Shown here one piece after another: positions 43,608 to 52,534 of a DNA stretch of 64,000 nt. How positions within the stretch are numbered: position 1 is the first letter of the stretch; each line of letters starts with the position of its first letter. Below the pieces are notes generated by a model. The model saw only the letters and a program-made list of their open reading frames with translations, ran no database searches and was not told where the DNA came from. Origin of the DNA: Bacteroidales bacterium (GTDB lineage Bacteria > Bacteroidota > Bacteroidia > Bacteroidales > UBA932). The position numbers and the translations under genes are program-made. The DNA lies in contig JAFXVX010000014.1 in NCBI GenBank assembly GCA_017534745.1, positions 62,001-126,000 of the forward strand. Direction: 5' to 3'.

Positions 43608-45863
43608 ATGAAAAGAGCCTTTTTTATCAGCGTGCTGATTCTGGTCTGTGTTTCGCTTCCGGCGAAAAAGATTACCGGCAATGTCCACTGCGGGGATCAG
43701 ATGCTCCCCGGCGTTATTGTGACCGACGGTTTCCGTTTCACGACGACGGACAAGGACGGATTCTTCAAACTGAAGATCAAAGGGGAGTCCCGTTATATCC
43801 AGATCGTGACCCCGTCCGGATATACGGCGGATTACACCAAGGGTTCGCCTCTTTTCTATGAGAAAATCTCCAAGAAGACCTTCTATCCGTTTGCGGTGTA
43901 CAAGACGGCGAAGCAGGGTTCCGACTATTCGCTCCTTGCGGTCTCCGACCCGCAGATGGCCCACGAGAAGCATCTGAAGAAATTCATGGCCGAGCCGCTT
44001 AAGGACCTCATTTCGGTGTCTGCTTCAAGGGCGGCGGAGCGCAACACCGTCGGTGTCGCCCTCGGCGACATCGCGTGGAACAAGCTCGGGATCCAGCCCC
44101 TTTACAAGGAGCAGATCCGCCGCACCGGCATCCCGTTCTATTCCGTGATCGGAAACCACGATTTTATCCAGAACCTCTCCGGAGTCGAGGCCTGCAAGAC
44201 CTACGAGGAGAACTTCGGCCCGGTCAACTGGGCGGCCTGGATTGGCAAAGACCTTCTCATCGGTGTCAACAACATCATCTTCAAGGGATCCGGCGACGAT
44301 CCTAACAAGAGCGGCAAGCTGACCGAGGGCTATCCCGAGGAGACTCTGAACTTCCTGAAGGGCCTTCTCGCCAGGGTGCCGAAGGGGACTCACATTTTCC
44401 TCGCCCAGCACAGCCCGACTTTCTTCTGGTTCAAGGACAAGTACATAGAGAACGGAGAGGAGATGCTTTCGCTGTTCGACGGATACACCGTGGACATCCT
44501 TTCCGGCCACACCCATATCTTCAACAACATCACTCATTCGGAGACCATCTTCGAGCACAATCCTGCTTCCATCTGCGGCGGCTGGTGGGCGACGAAGACC
44601 TGCAAGGACGGTACTCCGCGCGGTTATGAGATATTCGACAACATCCGTGACACCCTTACCTGGCACTGGCACAACATCGACCTCCCGGAAGATCGCCAGG
44701 TCGAGTTCATCGACATCGGCCAGTCCCGGTACTATCCCAACAGTGCGATAGCCAACGTCTGGGACTATGACCCCGACTGGAAGGTCGAGTGGTGGCAGGA
44801 CGGGCAGTATATGGGCGAGGCCGTGAGTGTGCCCGATGTCTCCCCGACGTATGTCAAGGAAATCAACGCCGTTTACGAGGGCAAGACCAAGCCCATCCCC
44901 GGATACAAGCGCCCGAGGCGCAACCTCCACTACTTCGCGGCTAATCCGACGAGCCAGTATGCCGGAGAGATAGTGTTCAAGGTGACCGCCCCGGACGGCA
45001 GGCAGTGGGACCACACCTGCACGATGAAGGGCGGCTACATAGACGTCCAGGCCCACCGCGGCGGTGCCGGCCTCATGCCGGAGAACACCATAAGCGCAAT
45101 GGCAAACGCCATCGATCTCGGTGTCAACACCCTCGAAATGGACCTCCATGTGAGCGCCGACAGCCTCGTCGTGGTCTCCCACGACCCCTATTTCCACCGC
45201 CGCTATTCGACGCGGCCGGACGGAAGCCTGATTCAGAAGGGCGATCCCCACGAGTATCTTTTCAGGATGCCGTACGACTCGATCGCGAGATACGACGTCG
45301 GCCTGAGGCCAAACGACGTCTGGCCCGACCAGAAGAAGGTGGCCGAGGTGAAACCTCTGGCTAAGGACCTCATAGAGTTCGTGGAGAAGACCGCCGCCGA
45401 AAAGGACCTGTCTCCTTTCCGCTACAACATTGAGATCAAGAGCCGCGAGGGCGAGGGAGAAGGCACCGACTGGCCTGAATACCACACCTTTGTGGATCTC
45501 TGCATCCCTGTGATAGAGGGGCTCGGCGACCGCCTGGTCGTCCAGTGCTTCGACGTGAGGGCGCTCGAGTATATGCATGAGAAGTATCAGGACCTCTTCC
45601 TGTCGTATCTTACCGACAAGGACGAGACTGACATCGTGAAGAATCTTTCGAACCTCAGTTTCAAACCCGACTGGTGGAGCCCCCACTACTCCGTCATCAC
45701 CTCTGAGAACGTGGCCTACTGCCACTCGCTCGGTATCCGCGTCGTCCCGTGGACGGTCGATGATCCCGCGGAGATTACGAGGATGATCGACTGCGGCGTC
45801 GATGCCATCATCTCCAACTACCCCGACAGGGTGCTGGTGCAGACCAGGGGATACGTGCGTTAA
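43608..45863 (+). CDS. Calcineurin-like phosphoesterase fused to a glycerophosphodiester phosphodiesterase
   Basis: 751 residues from the ATG at 43608, with signal peptide MKRAFFISVLILVCVSLPAK. A transthyretin-like segment (MLPGVIVTDGFRFTTTDKDGFF) precedes the two-metal phosphoesterase core: VSDPQMAHEKH (about 111), GDIAWN (about 153), GNHDFI (about 182), QHSP and SGHTHIF (about 301), and the MetallophosC-like domain. From about residue 480 a GDPD barrel follows: AHRGGAGLMPENTISA, NTLEMDLHVSADSLVVVSHDP, NIEIKS, VVQCFDVRALEYM, VVPWTVDDPAEI. The HRG, PENT, ExD and HD motifs are intact. It could release glycerol-3-phosphate and then remove phosphate, or attack two bonds of one polymer. Its stop overlaps the opposite gene's stop at TTAA. 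Confidence 0.92.
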   Translation: MKRAFFISVLILVCVSLPAKKITGNVHCGDQMLPGVIVTDGFRFTTTDKDGFFKLKIKGESRYIQIVTPSGYTADYTKGSPLFYEKISKKTFYPFAVYKTAKQGSDYSLLAVSDPQMAHEKHLKKFMAEPLKDLISVSASRAAERNTVGVALGDIAWNKLGIQPLYKEQIRRTGIPFYSVIGNHDFIQNLSGVEACKTYEENFGPVNWAAWIGKDLLIGVNNIIFKGSGDDPNKSGKLTEGYPEETLNFLKGLLARVPKGTHIFLAQHSPTFFWFKDKYIENGEEMLSLFDGYTVDILSGHTHIFNNITHSETIFEHNPASICGGWWATKTCKDGTPRGYEIFDNIRDTLTWHWHNIDLPEDRQVEFIDIGQSRYYPNSAIANVWDYDPDWKVEWWQDGQYMGEAVSVPDVSPTYVKEINAVYEGKTKPIPGYKRPRRNLHYFAANPTSQYAGEIVFKVTAPDGRQWDHTCTMKGGYIDVQAHRGGAGLMPENTISAMANAIDLGVNTLEMDLHVSADSLVVVSHDPYFHRRYSTRPDGSLIQKGDPHEYLFRMPYDSIARYDVGLRPNDVWPDQKKVAEVKPLAKDLIEFVEKTAAEKDLSPFRYNIEIKSREGEGEGTDWPEYHTFVDLCIPVIEGLGDRLVVQCFDVRALEYMHEKYQDLFLSYLTDKDETDIVKNLSNLSFKPDWWSPHYSVITSENVAYCHSLGIRVVPWTVDDPAEITRMIDCGVDAIISNYPDRVLVQTRGYVR

Positions 45864-46834
45864 AATCCTTTGGACCAGGAGTACCAGGTGGTCATGACGC
45901 CGTCAACGTAGGCGGAGGTCTGGCGGCCGTCGAAGTCGGCCATGAGGGGGAACAGTTCGGCAACCCTGTCCCATGAGGAGGGATCGACCCCCTTTTCGGT
46001 CGCGAACTTTATGCATTTATCTATCCGCCCTTCGCCTGCATTGAATGCGGCGAGGGCGAATTTTTTGCTCTCCATGTCGTCGGAAGCCGTTGAAGAGTAG
46101 CGTTTCTGCAGTTTTGAAAGGTAGGCGGTGCCTACCCTGATGTTGTTCTCCGGGTCGAGCAGATACTCCGCGCTGTATTTTCCGGCAACGACCTGCATCA
46201 GGCCGACGGCGCCCTTCCCGGAGGCCACTCCGATCTTGAAACGGGATTCGTGGTAGATGACGGAGGCAATCAGTTTCCAGTCCCAGCCAATCTGGGCGGC
46301 GTACTCCTTAATAATTTCGTCGTAGGGGCTGATACGGCCGCTTCCGGTGATGCCCTTTCTGCGGAAAGAGCTTCGCAGTTTGCCGTATTCCTTTGAGTCG
46401 AAGGTCGATGTCAACCACATATTCATAGCATGGAGCTTGCCCTCCGCGCCGGAGCGGACAAGCCAGACCGTGCTGTCTTCAAGGTCGCGGGTGGGGGAGA
46501 GCCCCGATGTGTCGAGCGAGTCGCCGAGGCCCGCCACGACAATATCCACTTTCCCTTCCCGGAGCGAGTCGGTCCAGTCTTCCTCTCCGGTGGAGAGGCG
46601 GATGTCGTGGCCGGCGTGCATCTCGTCACAGAACTTTCTCAGCAGCACATAGTTGAGGCCTGCCTTAAACTCGGAATTTTCATCGTCGAAAAGAAGGATG
46701 GCACTGTGGATGACTGTGTCACGGAGGTCTTTAGGATGGGAGTTGTCCCTGCGGGTCCTCGCCGAACGCGGGATGATGAGGAGGGCCATAAGCGTCAGCA
46801 GGAGGAATGCCGCGTATTTATAGCATCGTCTCAT
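45860..46834 (-). CDS. MltF-like lytic transglycosylase (solute-binding domain plus SLT domain)
   Basis: 324 residues from the ATG at 46834, overlapping the upstream stop (ATGA). One N-terminal hydrophobic segment (YAAFLLLTLMALLII) anchors it. The first half is a periplasmic-binding-like fold (LNYVLLRKFCDEMHAGHDI, KVDIVVAGLGDSLD). The second half is a goose-lysozyme-like transglycosylase: IKEYAAQIGWDWKLIASVIYHESRF with the catalytic Glu, GAVGLMQV, NIRVGTAYLSKL, FALAAFNAGEGRI. It cleaves peptidoglycan glycan strands to anhydromuropeptides. It is shorter than E. coli MltF (about 500 residues, recalled), mainly in the binding domain. Coupled to the porin-like gene. Confidence 0.87.
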   Translation of the reverse strand: MRRCYKYAAFLLLTLMALLIIPRSARTRRDNSHPKDLRDTVIHSAILLFDDENSEFKAGLNYVLLRKFCDEMHAGHDIRLSTGEEDWTDSLREGKVDIVVAGLGDSLDTSGLSPTRDLEDSTVWLVRSGAEGKLHAMNMWLTSTFDSKEYGKLRSSFRRKGITGSGRISPYDEIIKEYAAQIGWDWKLIASVIYHESRFKIGVASGKGAVGLMQVVAGKYSAEYLLDPENNIRVGTAYLSKLQKRYSSTASDDMESKKFALAAFNAGEGRIDKCIKFATEKGVDPSSWDRVAELFPLMADFDGRQTSAYVDGVMTTWYSWSKGF

Positions 46835-49710
46835 TTGTTGAAAGCGCTTTTGAGGCCGCCCAGACCGCCGCCGAGGCCACCGCCTCCGCCTCCACCTCCG
46901 CCGCCCATGCCGCTGCCGGCACGGCTGGACAGGGTCCTGAGTTTGGCGGATTGTATGTAGAACGGCCACCAGATACCAATCTTGAAGGAACGCTGGGTCC
47001 CGATGTAGTTATTGGCGGAGAAGTAATCCTTCTTGTCCATCGGCCAGCCCTGGGCGATGTTCTCGCCCTTGAGGAAGATGGTGGCCCTCTTCCACTGGAC
47101 GTTCATGAAGACGTCCAGGATAGGGCAGAGGCCGTATTTATAGTCGTTCTGATTGTGGAATGTACCGGTGACGGGGTTGTAGCCGGGGGCGTACCATTTG
47201 GTGGTAAATACCCCGTTGACACCGATCTGCATCTTCATCACGTCCGCCCGCACTATATTGAACTGCACATAGTAGCGAAGGTTCAGCGCAAGCATCGGAA
47301 GCGGTAGCACTTCCGGCTTTGAGGACAGCTGGAAGAGGATATTGTGGTCCAGGTGGACAATGTTCTTCGCGAAGGCGAAATTCTTCACGAGGGAGGCCGT
47401 CATGACGCTCATCGGAGAGTTGTTCTGGTAGGCCCTCCCGTCGTAGCCGTAGTAAATATTCCCCTTCAGCAGAGAATAGCCGAACTCTGCGCGGAGCTTC
47501 CAGTGCGGAATCTCCAGCGCGCCCAGTATCTTAGTCAGGGAGATCTTGGCAGGGTCGCCGAGATCCCAGCTGTAGTGGTTCGAATAGAAGTGGCGCTGGA
47601 AGAAATCCGGCTCCGTCAGGGAAGTCTCAAAATGTACCTTCAGCGACAGGGGAGAGTAGCGGTACTTCCTGAAGGGATAGAAACTGAACGTCGCATTGGC
47701 ATTGACCTCGAAGTCGTTGCGCTCGTTGCCGGCAAAGGTGTAGCTTCCGTAGGCATCCCAGAAGATGTATTTGCGGAACTGGCCCTCCGCGCCGGCGTAG
47801 GCGTAAACGGAGTTCCATTTGGTGTTCTTCATCGGCCGGATGTAGTCGCCTGGCAGCATCATGTAATGGCTCAGGAACCGGTCTCCGACACCGCCCTCAA
47901 TCTTGGACACTATCCCGTCCGGCTTCCACGGCTGGAAACGGACGAAAGCGCGGTTGTCCAGCCTCGCTACCCGGAGAGAGTCGAAGCTCTTTGTCGGGTT
48001 CATGTTGAAGACGTTATTGTAGAACGCCTTCCCGGCGTCGGTCGTGATATTGTCCGTGTAGGTCTTACTGTAGGCGGAGAACTCCGTCGATGTGCCGATG
48101 AAGAATGTCGTCACGCTGGTGTCCAGCGAATCGGATTTTGACTTGTCGGCCTCCCTTTCCTTGGCGCGGAGGGCCAGGCGCTCTTCCATGGCTGCTATTG
48201 CGGCGGAATCACCGACGGCAAGGACGCTGTCGCGGTATGCGGCATCCGCTTTCTCTGCAGCTTTCCTGGCCTTTCCGCGTTTGATGAAATCGAACGGGAA
48301 ACGGAAGCTCTGGTCGAAGAACACGGTGTTCTTGCGATAAGTGTTTGATGCAGAGGCGAGGTTGACCGCGATTTCACGCGCGTCAACCGTCGTATCCCTG
48401 ATCCACATCCTGTCCTGGACACCGCCGTTCTCCTGGTGGTCCACCTTGTTGTGGATGAATCCGCCGTGGGCAAGATATTTCTTGCCGAGGTAGTTGGCGC
48501 CGATGGCGAGGGCCTTGTTCTTGGTCTCCTCGTTCTGGAGGATACCGCCGCCGCCGAAACGGTTGAATTCGAATGAAATATTCAGCGCTGGAATAATGTT
48601 CTGGGTGGTGAAAATCCTGATGTTGTCGGATTCCTTTTCGCGTTTGGCGAAAAGGGTGCCGGAGTAGCCGAGCTCCGTGTACGGGGTCTTGGTGTTGTAG
48701 AACGGCATAGTCTCCGGGGTGTAGGTCCAGCTCTCGTAGGCGTCGTAGAAGCTCACAGTGTGGCCGGAAGGCCTCTTGAGGAAGTTCCACGGCTCTACGG
48801 CGGAACCTGCGACGCCGAGGAAATTGCCTCCGACGTCATCCCTCTTGTAGGGATAGTCGTAGAAATGGTAGTTGAACGAGGTGTCGTAGGGCTGGACCTC
48901 GACCCTGTTGAAATGGCGGTCGTGGGTCCAGGTGATGAGCCTCTTGTAGAACAGGGAATCCGGCACGGCCCAGGTCTCGAGGATCCTCGGGGTCTCCTCC
49001 CGGATGCTGTCCCGCACATTCTTGATGCTGTCCTTACGGTTCAGGATGCTGTCCATCCTGTGGAGCTTGCCGGGCAGGGCCTTCTCGATGTCGTATTTTT
49101 TTCTTTCCTTGCGGGAGAGGGAATTGTACCACTCCCTGAATTTGCGGTCTGCCGTTTCGGTGGAGTCCCGGACATACAGCGAATCGATTACCGGCCAGTC
49201 AAGCGAGTCGCCTTCGGCCTTCAGCGAGTCCACCACTATGCGGTGGACCATCGAATCCTTCACCGCGAAGTACCACTTGTAGAGGAACGGGTCGCTCTCA
49301 CGCAGCGAATCCGGCGCCGACGTCGTGTCGCGCGGATCGATATGGGTCGTGGTGTCCTCGGTGACGAAAAGGTTGTCGAAGTCGTCGTCGTCCTCGAACA
49401 CCATCAGCGCTTTCAGCGAGTCGTACCTTGCCTGCGCCCATGCCTTAAGGCTATCAGGATCCGTCGGTATCTTTCCCTTGCCGCTCTTTGACGGAACCTT
49501 CAGCGAATCCGCTCCTCCTGTCATTCCGAGCGAAACGAGAGAATCTCCCTTCACTGTCTTCAGCGAATCCTCCGCCCGGGGGATTTCATACGCCCTTATC
49601 GCAGCCGCCGGAGACAGCGAATTCTCCGTAGGAAGGCCCGCTATGGTATGCACCAGCGCCACGGCGACGGCCGTGGCGGGGATGAGCATATTATTCCATA
49701 GCGCCTTCAT
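46831..49710 (-). CDS. Putative outer membrane porin (Porin_10-like)
   Basis: 959 residues from the ATG at 49710. After a hydrophobic start come about 230 residues rich in repeated Asp-Ser-Leu units (AEDSLKTVKGDSL, ADSLKVP, RDSIKNVRDSI). A beta-barrel protein of the Bacteroidota putative porin type follows: SFNYHFYDYPYKRDDVGGNFLG, YYGYDGRAYQNN, VFMNVQWKRATIFLKGENIAQGWP, RSFKIGIWWPFY. The C-terminus carries a long Gly run (GSGMGGGGGGGGGGLGGG), which is unusual after the last barrel strand. Outer membrane location is inferred from the family; substrate unknown. Its stop overlaps the start of the transglycosylase. Confidence 0.8.
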   Translation of the reverse strand: MKALWNNMLIPATAVAVALVHTIAGLPTENSLSPAAAIRAYEIPRAEDSLKTVKGDSLVSLGMTGGADSLKVPSKSGKGKIPTDPDSLKAWAQARYDSLKALMVFEDDDDFDNLFVTEDTTTHIDPRDTTSAPDSLRESDPFLYKWYFAVKDSMVHRIVVDSLKAEGDSLDWPVIDSLYVRDSTETADRKFREWYNSLSRKERKKYDIEKALPGKLHRMDSILNRKDSIKNVRDSIREETPRILETWAVPDSLFYKRLITWTHDRHFNRVEVQPYDTSFNYHFYDYPYKRDDVGGNFLGVAGSAVEPWNFLKRPSGHTVSFYDAYESWTYTPETMPFYNTKTPYTELGYSGTLFAKREKESDNIRIFTTQNIIPALNISFEFNRFGGGGILQNEETKNKALAIGANYLGKKYLAHGGFIHNKVDHQENGGVQDRMWIRDTTVDAREIAVNLASASNTYRKNTVFFDQSFRFPFDFIKRGKARKAAEKADAAYRDSVLAVGDSAAIAAMEERLALRAKEREADKSKSDSLDTSVTTFFIGTSTEFSAYSKTYTDNITTDAGKAFYNNVFNMNPTKSFDSLRVARLDNRAFVRFQPWKPDGIVSKIEGGVGDRFLSHYMMLPGDYIRPMKNTKWNSVYAYAGAEGQFRKYIFWDAYGSYTFAGNERNDFEVNANATFSFYPFRKYRYSPLSLKVHFETSLTEPDFFQRHFYSNHYSWDLGDPAKISLTKILGALEIPHWKLRAEFGYSLLKGNIYYGYDGRAYQNNSPMSVMTASLVKNFAFAKNIVHLDHNILFQLSSKPEVLPLPMLALNLRYYVQFNIVRADVMKMQIGVNGVFTTKWYAPGYNPVTGTFHNQNDYKYGLCPILDVFMNVQWKRATIFLKGENIAQGWPMDKKDYFSANNYIGTQRSFKIGIWWPFYIQSAKLRTLSSRAGSGMGGGGGGGGGGLGGGLGGLKSAFNK

Positions 49711-49734
49711 AGGCTGCAAAGATAAGTTTTTTTT

Positions 49735-51291
49735 CTATGCGCCGAGCGCAGCGCGTGCGCGCGCGACGCGGGCAGTCGCTTCCGGGATGCCGATGAGTGA
49801 GACGATGTCCGCGATGCCGAGGCCGCTGGCGGAACCGGCGAGGGCGAGCCTGAGGCAGTTCATCACTTTGCCCATAGGCCACTCCCTTTCACGGATATAA
49901 CCTTCTAGGAATTCCCCGACGGCTTCCTTGCCGGAGGGGCTGGCCTCCTGCAGTTTTTCGCTGATCTCGAGCACCTTGGAGTAATTTTCTTCTTTCCAGA
50001 ACTTCTCCACATCCTTTTCGACGTAACTCGCAGGTGCGATGAACAGATACTGTGCCACAGTCCACATATCCTCCACGAAAACTGCCCTTTCCTTGACCAG
50101 TGCGACGACCTTCCGGACGTAGGCCGGGTCGGCCTTCACTCCGTTCTTCTCAAGAACAGGTGTCAGAAGCGCGGCGAGTTCTTCGTCGCTCTTCATCCTG
50201 AGGTATTCCTTATTGAACCACTTCGCCTTGTCGGGATTGAATTTCGCCCCTGCCTTCTGGACTTTGTCCAGCGAGAAGGCTCCGATAAGTTCTTCCATGG
50301 AGAAAATCTCCTGCTCAGTGCCCGGATTCCATCCGAGGAGGGCCAGAAGGTTCACGAAGGCCTCGGGGAAATAGCCGTCCTCGCGGTAGCCGTGGGAGGT
50401 CTCCCCCTCGGCGTTCGTCCACTGGAGCGGGAACACGGGGAATCCCATCTTGTCGCCGTCCCTCTTGGAGAGCTTGCCGTTGCCGACAGGCTTGAGAAGG
50501 AGCGACAGGTGGGCGAAGCGGGGCATCGTATCCTTCCAGCCAAACGCTTCATACAGAAGATAATGCAGGGGGAGGGAAGGCAGCCATTCTTCGCCGCGGA
50601 TCACCTCTGTGATCTCCATCAGGTGGTCATCCACAATGTTGGCGAGGTGATAGGTCGGAAGTTCGTCGGCCCTTTTCCACAGGACTTTGTCGTCCAGGGT
50701 GTTGGTGTTGACTTCGATGTGGCCGCGGATGATGTCGTCCATCGCGACGACGGTGTTCTCCGGCATCTTGAAACGGACGGTCCAGCCTGTAGTCTCCGCA
50801 AGGAGCCTCTCCACCTCTTCCGGGGGAAGGGTGAGGGAATTGCGAAGGGAACCCCTCGTCGTCTGGTTATAGATGAACGTCTGCCCGGAGGCTTCGGCCT
50901 TCCTGCGGCACTCGTCAAGCTCTTCCGGAGTGTCGAAGGCGTAGTAGGCGTTGCCGGAAGCGATGAGCTGTTCGGCGTATTTGCGGTAGATGGGCTTTCT
51001 CTCCGACTGCCTGTACGGTGCGTGCGGATGCCTTTCGGAGGGCACGCTGACGACTTTCCCGTCAGCGTCCACGCCCTCGTCGGGAATGATTCCGCACCAC
51101 AGGAGAGCTTCGATGATGTACTCCTCGGCTCCCGGGACGAACCGGTGGGAGTCGGTGTCCTCTATGCGGATGATGAAATCACCGCCGTTCTTCTTTGCAT
51201 ACAGGTAATTGTAGAGGGCAGTCCTCACGCCTCCCATATGGAGCGGCCCCGTCGGCGAGGGGGCGAATCTCACTCTGGTCCTTCTTTCCAT
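49735..51291 (-). CDS. gltX: Glutamyl-tRNA synthetase
   Basis: 518 residues. The class I signature PSPTGPLHMGG (HIGH motif) lies near residue 12-21, with RIEDTDSHRFVPGAEEYI after it. The KMSKS-type motif reads KLSKRDG near residue 270. The anticodon-binding helical domain is complete. It charges tRNA-Glu with glutamate in the cytosol. It starts 6 bases after ftsZ ends and thus sits at the tail of the division cluster. Confidence 0.97.
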   Translation of the reverse strand: MERRTRVRFAPSPTGPLHMGGVRTALYNYLYAKKNGGDFIIRIEDTDSHRFVPGAEEYIIEALLWCGIIPDEGVDADGKVVSVPSERHPHAPYRQSERKPIYRKYAEQLIASGNAYYAFDTPEELDECRRKAEASGQTFIYNQTTRGSLRNSLTLPPEEVERLLAETTGWTVRFKMPENTVVAMDDIIRGHIEVNTNTLDDKVLWKRADELPTYHLANIVDDHLMEITEVIRGEEWLPSLPLHYLLYEAFGWKDTMPRFAHLSLLLKPVGNGKLSKRDGDKMGFPVFPLQWTNAEGETSHGYREDGYFPEAFVNLLALLGWNPGTEQEIFSMEELIGAFSLDKVQKAGAKFNPDKAKWFNKEYLRMKSDEELAALLTPVLEKNGVKADPAYVRKVVALVKERAVFVEDMWTVAQYLFIAPASYVEKDVEKFWKEENYSKVLEISEKLQEASPSGKEAVGEFLEGYIREREWPMGKVMNCLRLALAGSASGLGIADIVSLIGIPEATARVARARAALGA

Positions 51292-51297
51292 AGAAAA

Positions 51298-52530
51298 CTA
51301 TTCCTTGTGTGAACGCCTGATGGCAGTCGTGTTCTCGAGTTCGGCCCTGTTCTCGTCCGGCTCGACGCAGAGAACAGGCTTCTCGGTGTAGTTGAAACGG
51401 CACATATTCTCCGTCGAGGAGAATGTGACCTTGTTGACATAATCCTGGCGGATGCCGGTGTCCGGGGCTTCATTCCTTTCGGCGGCGCTTTCCGCATCGT
51501 AGCGGAAGCGGCTGTCTATCGGGATGATATTACCGAGATTGACATCGGTGATTTCTCCGAAACGGTCCATGTCAAAGCCGGTCGCAATCGCCGTGATCCT
51601 GAGTTCGTCGCCGATCTCGGGATCGTAGATGATGCCGCGTTTGAAGTTCTTGGCGTTGCCGGTGTACTCGTTGATTTTCTTGTTGATGGTGTCCATCTCG
51701 GTCATCGTGATGCCCTTGTCGGTGTTGGACGTCGTGATGTTGATGAGCACGTTCTTGGCTGTCTTGAGGTCGAAATCGTTGAGGAGCGGGGATTCGAAGG
51801 CGCCCTTGACGGCGTCCTCAATCCTGTTGCTGCCTTTACCGATACCGCAGCCCATAAGGGCCATGCCGCTGTCGCGCATCATGTTGGTCACATCCTTGAA
51901 GTCCACGTTGATGTATCCGGGCCTCGAGATGATCTCGATGACGCCCCTCACGGCTGTCGCGAGCACCTCGTCGGCCTTCGGGAAGGCCTCGTGTATGAGC
52001 TCGTCGCCGAAGAACTCGTAGAGTTTCTCGTTGTTGATGATAAGGAGGCTGTCCACGTTCTGCTCGAGCTCGCGGATGCCGTCCACGGCCTTGGCCTGAG
52101 TGTCGTTGCCCTCGTTCATGAACGGGAGGGTGACGACAGCGACCGTCAGAATCCCCTTGTCCTTCGCCATCTTGGCGATGACCGGGGATGCGCCGGTGCC
52201 TGTGCCGCCGCCCATTCCGGCGGTGATAAACAGCATCTCGGTGCCGTTAAGAACCTTTTCGTTTATGACATCCTGCGAATCAAGGGCTGCGTTGCGGCCT
52301 TCGGTCGGATTGGTGCCGGCGCCGAGGCCCGCCTGCCCGAGCTGTATCTTCACGGGGACGTTGCTCTTGCCGAGGGCCTGCGAGTCGGTGTTGCAGACAA
52401 TGAAGCTGCAACCCTCTATGCCCTTGGAATACATGTAGTTCACGGCATTGCAACCGCCGCCTCCTATGCCGATGACTTTAATGATGGAATTTCCGCGACT
52501 CCAGTCGGTGGGTAGTATTTCAGGTGTCAT
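51298..52530 (-). CDS. ftsZ: Cell division protein FtsZ
   Basis: 410 residues. The tubulin-type GTPase core is complete: VIGIGGGGCNAVNYM, the signature GMGGGTGTGASPV, and the T7 loop NVDFKDVTNMMRDSG. It polymerises into the division ring. The C-terminal linker after about residue 330 is short and ends with a basic peptide (NTTAIRRSHKE) that takes the place of the usual FtsA-binding tail (for example DIPAFLRKQ in E. coli, recalled). It starts 4 bases after ftsA. Confidence 0.98.
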   Translation of the reverse strand: MTPEILPTDWSRGNSIIKVIGIGGGGCNAVNYMYSKGIEGCSFIVCNTDSQALGKSNVPVKIQLGQAGLGAGTNPTEGRNAALDSQDVINEKVLNGTEMLFITAGMGGGTGTGASPVIAKMAKDKGILTVAVVTLPFMNEGNDTQAKAVDGIRELEQNVDSLLIINNEKLYEFFGDELIHEAFPKADEVLATAVRGVIEIISRPGYINVDFKDVTNMMRDSGMALMGCGIGKGSNRIEDAVKGAFESPLLNDFDLKTAKNVLINITTSNTDKGITMTEMDTINKKINEYTGNAKNFKRGIIYDPEIGDELRITAIATGFDMDRFGEITDVNLGNIIPIDSRFRYDAESAAERNEAPDTGIRQDYVNKVTFSSTENMCRFNYTEKPVLCVEPDENRAELENTTAIRRSHKE

Positions 52531-52534
52531 GGTG

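Noticed and set aside
44025..45725. A 566-residue minus-strand frame
   Set aside because: Antisense to the phosphoesterase-GDPD gene; no recognisable domain.
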